Source: an uncultured Clostridia bacterium
Lineage (GTDB): Bacteria; Bacillota; Clostridia; Oscillospirales; Ruminococcaceae
Direction of reading: 5' to 3'
Assembly: GCA_947168885.1 (NCBI GenBank)
Contig: CAMVNQ010000009.1
Location: 1 to 64,000 of the forward strand
DNA: 64,000 bases
Each line of letters starts with the position of its first letter. Within the stretch, counting starts at the first letter, position 1. The notes beneath the pieces are model-generated. The model was not told the DNA's origin. It did not search any database and worked only from the letters and a program-made list of their open reading frames with translations. The position numbers and the translations under genes were made by a program. Below, one piece after another: positions 18,764 through 26,598 of the stretch.

Positions 18764-19013
18764 TATTATATCAGACGGCTTTACTTTTATCCGCAGGCGA
18801 TATTGTCAGGGCGTGCAGATTATTTGACGCTTACTTTGCTAAGACAATATCAGCCACGCCGTCCGTGAGATCATTCGGCACTGTCGGTCAGAACCCAATT
18901 CAACTAAGTTCAGGGGCTTGAAAACAGCGATAACTTTTTATCGGTTTTCTGCAAATCAGCTCTACATAATGATATATAATTCTGCTATTATCATTATTCA
19001 CCAAGAAATATGA

Positions 19014-19042
19014 TTGACTTTTTAATATGGTAGTGATATAAT
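19014..19042 (+). promoter_or_regulatory. Promoter of the XRE-cupin regulator gene
   Basis: TTGACT (19014-19019), 17-bp spacer, TATAAT (19037-19042). The leader to the ATG at 19214 is about 165 bases and contains short inverted repeats (gtaggatcgcctac) but no leader peptide I can support. Confidence 0.75.
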
Positions 19043-19213
19043 AATATAAATATTGTCATTTGTAAATTGAGATTTGTAGGGTGAAAAATGTGAAATTCGT
19101 TTGCTTCATACAAGAACAGACCGGCACCCTGAATAACCATTGGCTGTATGTAGGATCGCCTACTACTCATAATATAAAGTCATTGATATTATAACTTTAC
19201 TGGAGGTTGAATT

Positions 19214-19759
19214 ATGGAAAGCATCAAAGAAATTGCTGCTCGTATCCGTGAATTGCGGGAAGTGTGTGATTACACTCAGGAAAAGCTTGCCGATGAACTC
19301 GGTATTGCCGCTGAACTATATGCCGGCTATGAGCAGAACGGAGATTTTCCGATAAGCGTCATCTATGAGATCGCTAACAAATTCGGAGTCGATTTCAACG
19401 AACTTGTTACCGGGGAACCAAGTCGTATAAATACTTATCAGGTAGTACGGCGCGGGCAAGGAAAAACAGTCAGCCGTTTTTCCGGGTATCGTTTCAAGGA
19501 TCTGGCATTCCGCTATGCGGACAAGATCATGCAGCCCCTCCTTGTTACGCTCGAACCTTCCGATGAACACGCTGAGCTCGTTACTCATGCCGGTCAGGAA
19601 TTCAACCTTGTCCTCAAAGGCAGCATAGACGTTATTTTCGAGGATAAGGTAATTACTCTGGGTGAAGGCGATTCTATCTACTTCAATCCCACATACCCTC
19701 ATGGTCAGCGCTGCCACGGCAATGCCAAGGCAAGATTCCTTACCGTGATCGCTGAATGA
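19214..19759 (+). CDS. XRE-family transcriptional regulator with cupin sensor domain
   Basis: 181 residues. Residues 8-65 are a helix-turn-helix of the Cro/CI type (RIRELREVCDYTQEKLADEL). Residues about 100-181 are a cupin domain (HAELVTHAGQEFNLVLKGSI and GEGDSIYFNPTYPHGQRC) that usually binds a small ligand or metal. Such regulators often sit immediately upstream of the gene they control. Here the stop overlaps a possible start of the acyl-CoA synthetase gene and the true start is 38 bases downstream, so the pair is an operon. It probably senses the acid or acyl-CoA handled by that enzyme. Confidence 0.9.
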   Translation: MESIKEIAARIRELREVCDYTQEKLADELGIAAELYAGYEQNGDFPISVIYEIANKFGVDFNELVTGEPSRINTYQVVRRGQGKTVSRFSGYRFKDLAFRYADKIMQPLLVTLEPSDEHAELVTHAGQEFNLVLKGSIDVIFEDKVITLGEGDSIYFNPTYPHGQRCHGNAKARFLTVIAE

Positions 19760-19797
19760 TCCACCGAACTTATCTGATAAAGGAGAGATTTGTTAAA

Positions 19798-21471
19798 ATG
19801 CTTTTAGACCGTTATCTTCCCCGTATAGAATTCGATTCTTACGAGGATTTCGTAGAAAACTACCGTGTAAATGTACCTGAAGATTTCAATTTTGGCTGGG
19901 ACATCGTTGATGAATGGGCAAAACAGGAACCCGATAAAAAAGCTATGCTCTGGCTCAGTCACGACAAGCAGGAGCGCACTTTCACTTTCACTGATATATC
20001 CAGGCTCTCAAACCAGACCTGCCACTATTTCCGCAGTCTCGGACTAAAAAAAGGTGATGTTGTTCTTCTTATTCTCCGGCGCCGCTGGGAGTACTGGGTA
20101 ATAGCTACGGCTCTGCATAAGCTTGGAATTATACTTATCCCGGGCAATCTTCTTTTTACTGCTCATGATATCGCATACCGCGGAAATATGGCAGGAATAT
20201 CTGCGATCATCGCTTGTGATGATGAGTATATCCGTACTCAGATAGACAGTGCCGCACCCGAGATAGAAACGCTTCGCAAGAAAATAGCCGTTGCCGAACC
20301 CCGTGACGGCTGGGATTTCTTTGAGGACGAGATAGCCAAGTATCCTGATACTTTCGAGCGTCCTACCGACGATCAGGCTACAAAAGTTTCCGACATCATG
20401 CTCATATACTTCACTTCCGGCTCTACGGGTATGCCGAAAATGGTTTGCCATAACTTCTCATACCCTCTCGGTCACATTGTTACTGCAAAGTACTGGCATC
20501 AGGTACAGGAAAACAAGCTTCATATGTCTATTTCGGATTCGGGCTGGGCTAAATTCGGCTGGGGCAAGATCTACGGTCAGTGGATCTGCGGTGCTGTACA
20601 GTTCGTATATGACTTCACCGGGCGCTTCGATGCAAAGGATATGCTCTCGGTTATTAGCAAGTATAAGCTCACTACTTTCTGCGCTCCTCCTACTATGTAC
20701 CGCTTCATGCTGCAAGAAGATATGACTCAGTACGACCTCTCAACTATCGAAAACTTCTGTAACGCCGGTGAACCCCTTAACCCGGAAGTTTTCAACCGTA
20801 TCTATGACCTGACCGGCAAAAAAATGCGCGAAGGTTTCGGTCAGACCGAAGGTTCTGTACTTATCGCCAACTTCCCCTGGATAGATCCTAAGCCGGGTTC
20901 GACCGGAAAGCCTTCCCCGCTTTATAATATCCACCTTCTCCGTCCGGACGGCACTGAAACCGAAGACGGTGAAGAAGGAAGCATCATGGCCTGCGACATA
21001 GACAAACATCATCCCACCGGGCTTTTCTGCGGATACTACAAGAATCCTGAGCTTACCAAGGCTGTACTTGGCGGTGCTAACTATGATACCGGAGACGTTG
21101 CATGGCGTGATTCTAATGGATATTACTGGTTCGTAGGCAGGAACGACGACGTTATCAAATGCTCCGGATACCGTATCGGGCCATTCGAGGTCGAAAGCGC
21201 TCTCCTCACCCACCCTGCCGTAGTTGAATCTGCCATAACCGGTGCTCCTGATCCCATAAGAGGTCAGGTCGTAAAGGCTACCGTAGTTCTCGCAAAGGGC
21301 TACACCCCGTCACCTGAGCTTACAAAGGAATTGCAGAATCACGTTAAGCGAGAAACCGCTCCCTACAAGTACCCTCGTGTTATCGAATACGTTGACGAGC
21401 TTCCGAAGACTCTCGGCGGTAAGATAAAACGTGCCCAGATCAGACATCACGATGAGGAAAACTCAAAATAA
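19798..21471 (+). CDS. AMP-forming acyl-CoA synthetase (medium-chain/aromatic acid type)
   Basis: 557 residues of the ANL superfamily. It adenylates a carboxylic acid and transfers it to CoA. Motifs visible are the phosphate-binding loop IYFTSGSTGMPKMV, GFGQTEG, the hinge/core motif YDTGDVAWRDSNGYYWFVGR, then DDVIKCSGYRIGPFEVES and the C-terminal catalytic lysine in PKTLGGKIKR. The overall pattern is that of ACSM-like medium-chain or benzoate/acetate-type ligases rather than Acs itself. The start chosen is the ATG preceded by AAGGAGAG; an upstream in-frame ATG overlaps the regulator's stop but has no ribosome site. The cupin regulator is co-transcribed. The exact acid substrate is unknown. 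Confidence 0.93.
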   Translation: MLLDRYLPRIEFDSYEDFVENYRVNVPEDFNFGWDIVDEWAKQEPDKKAMLWLSHDKQERTFTFTDISRLSNQTCHYFRSLGLKKGDVVLLILRRRWEYWVIATALHKLGIILIPGNLLFTAHDIAYRGNMAGISAIIACDDEYIRTQIDSAAPEIETLRKKIAVAEPRDGWDFFEDEIAKYPDTFERPTDDQATKVSDIMLIYFTSGSTGMPKMVCHNFSYPLGHIVTAKYWHQVQENKLHMSISDSGWAKFGWGKIYGQWICGAVQFVYDFTGRFDAKDMLSVISKYKLTTFCAPPTMYRFMLQEDMTQYDLSTIENFCNAGEPLNPEVFNRIYDLTGKKMREGFGQTEGSVLIANFPWIDPKPGSTGKPSPLYNIHLLRPDGTETEDGEEGSIMACDIDKHHPTGLFCGYYKNPELTKAVLGGANYDTGDVAWRDSNGYYWFVGRNDDVIKCSGYRIGPFEVESALLTHPAVVESAITGAPDPIRGQVVKATVVLAKGYTPSPELTKELQNHVKRETAPYKYPRVIEYVDELPKTLGGKIKRAQIRHHDEENSK

Positions 21472-21540
21472 TCGCGAGGCACTCTGTTTCCTCCGGTTGA
21501 TTATTAAGCGTGATTTTTTCCGGCAGTGCTGCGTATAATT

Positions 21541-21586
21541 AATGTGTCCTCAACAACTGCATTCATGGAGTTGTTGAGGACATATT
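21541..21586. repeat. Family 2 hairpin element, copy B (46 bp)
   Basis: AATGTGTCC at 21541-21549 and GGACATATT at 21578-21586 enclose the hairpin CAACAACT / AGTTGTTG. The outside sequences TATAATT (left) and CCTTGATATC (right) are also shared with the other two copies. It abuts the 5' break point of the ZnuA remnant. Confidence 0.7.
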
Positions 21587-21597
21587 CCTTGATATCA

Positions 21598-22180
21598 GGT
21601 TCATTTCGACATAGGCAGTCACGATCACCACCATGATGAGGATCACGATCATGAGGAAAGCGAAGATGAACACGAACCTCATCACGAAGAAGGCGAGGAA
21701 GAATACGACGAACACGTATGGCTGTCGGTAAGAAATGCAAAATATCTCTGTGCCGAGATAACGGCTGATCTCAGCGAACTCGACCCCGCAAATGCCGATA
21801 CGTATAAGGCTAATTTCAGCGCATATTCCGCAGAGCTCGACAAGCTTGGCAGCGACATCAAGGCACTTGTCGATGCGGCTCCCGTTAAAACAGTAGTGTT
21901 CGGAGACAGATTCCCTTTCAGATACTTTGTCGATGATTACAGTCTGGACTATTTTGCAGCGTTCGTAGGCTGCTCGGCTGAGACCGAAGCAAGCTTTGAA
22001 ACAGTGATCTTCCTTGCGCAGAAGGTGGATGAGCTTGGCTGCAAGGCCATATATACTATCGAAAATTCCGACAAGAAGATCGCAGAGACTATAAAGAGCA
22101 GCACTCAGTCCAAAGACCAGACTACCCTGCCAATAGCAGACATTTCCGGTATTTGTGCGTTTATATTTTTCACCGTTTAG
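21598..22180 (+). pseudogene. Truncated zinc ABC transporter substrate-binding protein (ZnuA/AdcA type)
   Basis: An open frame from about 21598 without a start reads through a histidine/acid-rich metal loop (SHDHHHDEDHDHEESEDEHE), then HVWLSVRNAKYLCAEI and FGDRFPFRYFVDDYSLDYFA. These are typical of ZnuA-like cluster 9 solute-binding proteins, where HVW and FGDRFPFRY flank the metal site. The signal peptide and first domain are missing: the frame begins at a family 2 repeat. The 3' end also departs from the family after LPIADISG and stops at 22180, where an M50-like remnant begins on the other strand. It is therefore broken at both ends. Confidence 0.8.
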
Positions 22181-22181
22181 G

Positions 22182-22326
22182 TTATACTGTTATTATCCTG
22201 AATGAAACAAAGCTGTAGCTTGTGAGCTTTGCCATTACAAAATGTCCGAATTCGTGTATTATCGTTGATAAATTGATCGTTATCACTAAAGCAGCTATAA
22301 TATATGCTGCCCGACAAAATGTTAAC
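22182..22326 (-). pseudogene. Fragment of an M50-like membrane metalloprotease
   Basis: On the minus strand about 48 codons without a start read AAYIIAALVITINLSTIIHE and then FGHFVMAKLTSYSFVSFRI before a stop. The HEFGH zinc motif inside a hydrophobic helix is the signature of site-2-protease-like (M50) membrane peptidases, and SYSFVSFRI matches the strand that usually follows. The rest of the gene is absent. It abuts the broken ZnuA gene end to end, so at least two deletions met here. The remaining bases to 22374 hold nothing recognisable. Confidence 0.6.
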
Positions 22327-22374
22327 TGATGGATTCAGCTCATGAAGCAACGCAATATCGTCATACCTGAAAAT

Positions 22375-24159
22375 TCATAGTTCTATCATAAGATTGTTAA
22401 GATTGAAGCTGTTGGTATAGACCGTTTTCTTTGCCAGTTTCATGACAAGCCGGATTCCCATTCCCTCGGGAACGCCCTCCTTTTCGTCAAGTGTGTCATA
22501 ATAATGCTTGGGATCAAAGCTCCGGCAGTTATCCTTGATTGTCAAAAAGATGCTGTCATCCCATAATATCATCTTTATCACGATCAGATTGTGTTTCCCG
22601 TGCCGGAAACCGTGCTCGACAATATTCTTTGTCATTTCTTCCACAAACAGGGAGATGTGATAGGTACGCCGGGTGTCCAGATCTTTTGTTTTGCAAAGGG
22701 CAGCTATATCTTTGGAAACTTTCATGCAGCCATCAAGGCTGGTGACTGTGCCCTCCCACATATCAACGAAGTGCTCGGCATGATCCTCCGGAAGGAATAG
22801 AAATATATCCATTCCTCTGCATTTATTCTTTCCGGAGAGAAACACCGCATAGAGAATATGCGTGAGAAGTATCAGGACATAGCAGACGAGGTAGGACAGG
22901 AAGATGCCGTCCGAGCCGATAAGTTCTACCAGAATCATCGCAGACAGACACACATACACAACATTACACAGGATGTTCGTTACAGAGGTATAGTTGGAAG
23001 CCCCCACGGACTGGATGTATTTTTTTAATACGCAGGCAATCACATCCGGTACGAAGCTGAGTGCCGTCAGTCTGATCGCAGATGCCGTTGCTGCAATGAA
23101 TTCCGGATCTTTGTTGTCGGAGAAAAGCGAAGCGATCGGCACAGCCGCTGCAAAAGATATCGCTGTAATCACCAGCAGCAGCACGGTTCCGGATATCATG
23201 GCTGTTTTCAGCAGCTTCTTCTGACCGGCTCTATCCTTTTCTCCATGAAGTACACCGCCGAGCAGAAGCACTGCATCTCCCGTTCCGCCCAGCGCTGCAT
23301 CAACGACCGATGTAAATGCATTCACAGCCAGAAGCACTGCCAGAATAGCACCATTCAGTCTGGTCAGGATAAGATAATTGAAAAATGCCGATCGTATCAC
23401 AAGACTTCCGTAGTACGACAATGACGGGAATCCGTTTTTGAGGATCCGCCTCAGATGACTTCCGCTGAATCCGGCTAATGAGAAGCGGAACATCCGCGAG
23501 TAAAACAGAAAATATACCAGAAGAATAAGAAAAACAAAAGTATTGGCAATGGATGTTGCGAGTGCCATGCCAAACAAGCCTATCCTGAATACCATGAGAT
23601 TCATAATATCTCCGAGGAGATTGATCGTCAGATTGACAACCGACAAAGCAATCACCATCTGTCTCCGGCCTTCAAGCTGCAGCAAAGACATCATAATGCC
23701 CATGAGAAATATGGCGGGAATTCCGGGCGCATAACCGCGCAGGCAGGAAACAACATCGCTTATCTGTCCGGGAACATCGCTGCTTGCACCGAGCAGAACA
23801 GCGATCTGCGGTGCCAGCACTATCAGGAGCACCGTAATGGATACCGAGAACACCGCAGCCGACAGGAATGAAGTCTTAATCAGCTTTCCGGAGTTTTCAA
23901 ACTCTCCTTTCCCAAGCATGTGAGAGCAGTTGATCTGAGTGCCTACGGAAAAAACACAGCTCAGCGCAACAACAAGGGAACCCAGCGGAAAGAAAAGTGC
24001 ATAAGCCTGCATAGCTTCTATCCCAAGCCCGTTTCCCGTCAGCATACTGTCAATAAACTGATTGCAAGGCTGGATCAGGCTGCTGAGAATGTTGACTGCA
24101 ATCAATGGAAGCAAGATGCGTACCAGCAGTTTGTCGTCGTGGCTGTATACTGTCTTCAC
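22375..24159 (-). CDS. MATE-family transporter fused to a C-terminal RsbW-like ATPase domain
   Basis: 594 residues. Residues 1 to about 440 form a twelve-helix MATE-type multidrug/flavin transporter (LLPLIAVNILSSLIQPCNQF, LQLEGRRQMVIALSVVN). Residues about 455-594 are cytosolic and carry a GHKL ATPase of the anti-sigma kinase type: N-box VEEMTKNIVEHGFRHG, then LTIKDNCRSFDP and the G-box GMGIRLVMKLAK. The start is GTG, overlapping the stop of the upstream oxidoreductase gene (GTGA), so translation is coupled. The ATPase could phosphorylate an anti-sigma antagonist, gate the transporter or sense ATP; no STAS partner lies in this operon. Fusions of this sort occur in some clostridia, but I know of no characterised function. 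Confidence 0.85.
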   Translation of the reverse strand: MKTVYSHDDKLLVRILLPLIAVNILSSLIQPCNQFIDSMLTGNGLGIEAMQAYALFFPLGSLVVALSCVFSVGTQINCSHMLGKGEFENSGKLIKTSFLSAAVFSVSITVLLIVLAPQIAVLLGASSDVPGQISDVVSCLRGYAPGIPAIFLMGIMMSLLQLEGRRQMVIALSVVNLTINLLGDIMNLMVFRIGLFGMALATSIANTFVFLILLVYFLFYSRMFRFSLAGFSGSHLRRILKNGFPSLSYYGSLVIRSAFFNYLILTRLNGAILAVLLAVNAFTSVVDAALGGTGDAVLLLGGVLHGEKDRAGQKKLLKTAMISGTVLLLVITAISFAAAVPIASLFSDNKDPEFIAATASAIRLTALSFVPDVIACVLKKYIQSVGASNYTSVTNILCNVVYVCLSAMILVELIGSDGIFLSYLVCYVLILLTHILYAVFLSGKNKCRGMDIFLFLPEDHAEHFVDMWEGTVTSLDGCMKVSKDIAALCKTKDLDTRRTYHISLFVEEMTKNIVEHGFRHGKHNLIVIKMILWDDSIFLTIKDNCRSFDPKHYYDTLDEKEGVPEGMGIRLVMKLAKKTVYTNSFNLNNLMIEL

Positions 24160-25436
24160 GGCAATGTACTCCCGAACATATTTGTAAGCCCTGCAAGCTC
24201 TACTCTTGATGCGATCTCACCGATATCCGTAGTGTACAGTCCGAGCTCCTTCATCAGCTCAAAGAAGCTGCCGCCGGAGAAAGTGTAGCGCTCATCATAT
24301 TTTCGCTTCTGAATGAAATTCTGGTGAGAATGCGAAATCATAAGTCCAACTGCGAGACTGTCAGGCAGAACGACCTGTTCTTTGTTTTCAGTGCAGCGCA
24401 CGGCATTATGTCCTGCCAGCGCTCCTGTCAGTACCGCTTCAGTATGACCGATCAGCGGAGCACCCTTTTCACCGCCGCAGAACAGGTTGTCCACGCCCTC
24501 GGCCTGCATCGTGTCAAGGCACGGCGCGACTGAAAGATATCTTATGGAGTTGCCTTTACCGGCAGAATACGGATCAATATAACGGGCATTTTCAAGCCCC
24601 GGGAGCTTTCTTAGCTTCCCGAGCGGATAATAGCTTGTCATCAGCTTGGCCGCCCCGGTATCAAGGAGGATTATATTTTCGCTGTATTCTTTAAGTGCAT
24701 ACTGTTTGCAGGCTTTTCTGCCAAGTTTGCCGTAGTCGATATCCTCATCGGGCACTTTCACTACGGCTACGCCCTCGGTATCAAGCTGCTTTCTAAGTTC
24801 AGGACTCAGACTTTCCTTGTCTATCTTGCAGGCTCCCGAGAATACACCGGGTGTTCCGTCTGCACGTTTGCCGACAAGATCCCTGATTCCGCATTTTGCG
24901 GTGAGGCTGACACGGGGACCGAATGTCGGACAGCGCTGAATGCACATGGAACATCCGTGACCGTAACGCAGACAATTTCCCATCGGCCCGGAAGAACCGG
25001 TCGCATCAACGAAAGCGTCGCCTTCAATTCCCGTGCCGTCATCGAGCAGGAGCGCATGGATTTTTCCGTTACTGAAGCGGACATCCATGATATGCGATTC
25101 CATCATCAGTTCTATGCCAATATCTTCTGCAAATCTTCTGACGACCGGCTCGATCGCGCCTACATCATAGAGAGAAGCGTGCACGTGACCGGGAAAGCTG
25201 ATGCCCTTATGCAGTGCGCATTGATCCATGATGTCAAATAGCTCTCCCGCGCCGAGTGCTTTCATCTCTTCAGCAGCCGTGAATCTGCCGTTGTTCCGGA
25301 AGATACCTCCTGCGTTGCCTGCGCCGAGGAGCATATCCGTTTTTTCAATCAAAACCGCCTGAGCGCCGGCCTTTTTGGCACTTACCGCTGCCGAAACACC
25401 CGCCCAGCCGCCGCCTGCGATCACTATCTTGCTCAT
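24156..25436 (-). CDS. FAD-dependent oxidoreductase with cysteine-rich motif
   Basis: 426 residues with an N-terminal FAD-binding Rossmann motif (IVIAGGGWAGVSAAVSAKKA) and a C-terminal second FAD segment (GVDNLFCGGEKGAPLIGHTE). A central GCSMCIQRCPTFGPRVSLT motif holds three cysteines close together, suitable for a cluster or a redox disulfide. The general architecture is that of fumarate reductase/GidA-like flavoproteins. It overlaps the 2Fe-2S reductase gene upstream and the MATE fusion downstream by four bases each, forming a tight operon. The reductase very likely feeds it electrons. The substrate is unknown; the transporter suggests a small molecule that is reduced and then exported, or imported and then reduced. 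Confidence 0.8.
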   Translation of the reverse strand: MSKIVIAGGGWAGVSAAVSAKKAGAQAVLIEKTDMLLGAGNAGGIFRNNGRFTAAEEMKALGAGELFDIMDQCALHKGISFPGHVHASLYDVGAIEPVVRRFAEDIGIELMMESHIMDVRFSNGKIHALLLDDGTGIEGDAFVDATGSSGPMGNCLRYGHGCSMCIQRCPTFGPRVSLTAKCGIRDLVGKRADGTPGVFSGACKIDKESLSPELRKQLDTEGVAVVKVPDEDIDYGKLGRKACKQYALKEYSENIILLDTGAAKLMTSYYPLGKLRKLPGLENARYIDPYSAGKGNSIRYLSVAPCLDTMQAEGVDNLFCGGEKGAPLIGHTEAVLTGALAGHNAVRCTENKEQVVLPDSLAVGLMISHSHQNFIQKRKYDERYTFSGGSFFELMKELGLYTTDIGEIASRVELAGLTNMFGSTLP

Positions 25437-26422
25437 ATCTTCACCTTCATAATCTTTTTAAGTTCTTCCATATCAAGCTGTTCCTTACAGAGATGAACAA
25501 CCCCGGGAGAATCTATGTTTCGTGTACACGCACCACAGATGCCCTCACCGCAGCACATTTGCACATTGTTGATAAATGAAACTGACGGGATCTGCGAATA
25601 AGTATCCAGAATTTCAGCGATGTTTTTTATCAGATAATCCGACATACCGAAATGCAGCAAGCCTGTTTCGTTCTGCAGATGTTTGTCGATAACACTTCGC
25701 ATTTCATCAGTGATTTTCCCTGTCTCATCACACATATCCACTTCACTGAGATGCACCTCAAAAACGCGGCTTAACAGATTCAGAAGGTGCGTATTGAAAT
25801 TGCCTCTGTCAAGATACACATCGACCTTGTTGCCGTTGGCTTTGAGCGTGAGTATCACACCCAGAGACGGCAGAAATCCAATGCCTCTGCAAAAAACAGC
25901 TGCGCTTCCGCCGCGAAGTCCCGCAATCATCTTGCGCCCCTGGATGCCGTTAAAATAGGGTCCTCTCAGATACACGCTGTCGCCTTTTTGAAGATTCCGG
26001 AAACAATTTGTTTTGATGCCTTGCATTTGAATCAGCAAACCGATGCTGTTGTTTTTCTGCTCATCATACAGTACGGAAATCGGCGTATCGAAGTGCGGAT
26101 TCTCATTCGTCCTGACAAATACGTAAGCACCGAGCTTTTTGAACTCCGTGGTGTCTCCGTCCGGAATGTTAAGTCTGATGAAACGGAAATCGTCGCCATA
26201 TTGCTTGACAAAAGTCACTTGACAGCTAACGGATCTCCGACGGGGTCTGGCTTTTCCGCCGTTGCTGATCAGATCCTGATATACACAGAAAGAAACAGTA
26301 TCCGTACAGCTGCAATAATCCTCGCCCCGACACATAGAGCACACGATGCAGCATCCATTTTCCGCAAGTTCACACGGACAGGCATCAGATGCGTAATCTG
26401 AGCATTTTGAATATACTTCCAT
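25433..26422 (-). CDS. PyrK-like FAD/2Fe-2S NAD(P)H oxidoreductase subunit with N-terminal cysteine cluster
   Basis: 329 residues. The body resembles the ferredoxin-NADP reductase superfamily of the PyrK/dihydroorotate electron transfer type: an FAD-binding barrel with YVFVRTNEN and YLRGPYFNG, a nucleotide half with AVFCRGIGFLPSL, and a C-terminal 2Fe-2S motif CCGEGICGACTRN...HLC. The N-terminal 60 residues are very cysteine rich (CPCELAENGCCIVCSMCRGE), as if to hold one or two extra clusters. The start was chosen at the ATG with GGAG six bases upstream; two earlier in-frame ATGs lack ribosome sites and the first precedes the predicted transcription start. It is the first gene of the operon with the flavoprotein and MATE fusion. 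Confidence 0.8.
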   Translation of the reverse strand: MEVYSKCSDYASDACPCELAENGCCIVCSMCRGEDYCSCTDTVSFCVYQDLISNGGKARPRRRSVSCQVTFVKQYGDDFRFIRLNIPDGDTTEFKKLGAYVFVRTNENPHFDTPISVLYDEQKNNSIGLLIQMQGIKTNCFRNLQKGDSVYLRGPYFNGIQGRKMIAGLRGGSAAVFCRGIGFLPSLGVILTLKANGNKVDVYLDRGNFNTHLLNLLSRVFEVHLSEVDMCDETGKITDEMRSVIDKHLQNETGLLHFGMSDYLIKNIAEILDTYSQIPSVSFINNVQMCCGEGICGACTRNIDSPGVVHLCKEQLDMEELKKIMKVKI

Positions 26423-26484
26423 GTTTTTCTCCAATTTGTATTTTGTCATATTTTGGGGATTCAAAACGTTTTTTAGATATACAT

Positions 26485-26514
26485 ATTTTACCATTACTGA
26501 CGGCCTTTTGTCAA
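26485..26514 (-). promoter_or_regulatory. Promoter of the redox/MATE operon
   Basis: Minus-strand TTGACA (26509-26514), 18-bp spacer and TAAAAT (26485-26490). Related motifs, gtcatattttg near 26446 and gtcatatcaaaatatg near 26526, lie on both sides of the promoter and could be operator half-sites. Confidence 0.6.
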
Positions 26515-26598
26515 GTTTTATTATGTCATATCAAAATATGCAATACAGCAAAGCGGCTGCTAAATAGCCTTGTGGTTTATAATAGGAGGAATAAACAC

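Noticed and set aside
18475-18921. 148-codon plus-strand frame through the hairpin array
   Set aside because: The frame crosses six hairpins and the family 2 element; its composition follows the repeats and it has no ribosome site.
19049-19213. Riboswitch or leader peptide before the XRE-cupin gene
   Set aside because: The leader is long and has a small inverted repeat, but no known riboswitch core or terminator/antiterminator pair is visible.
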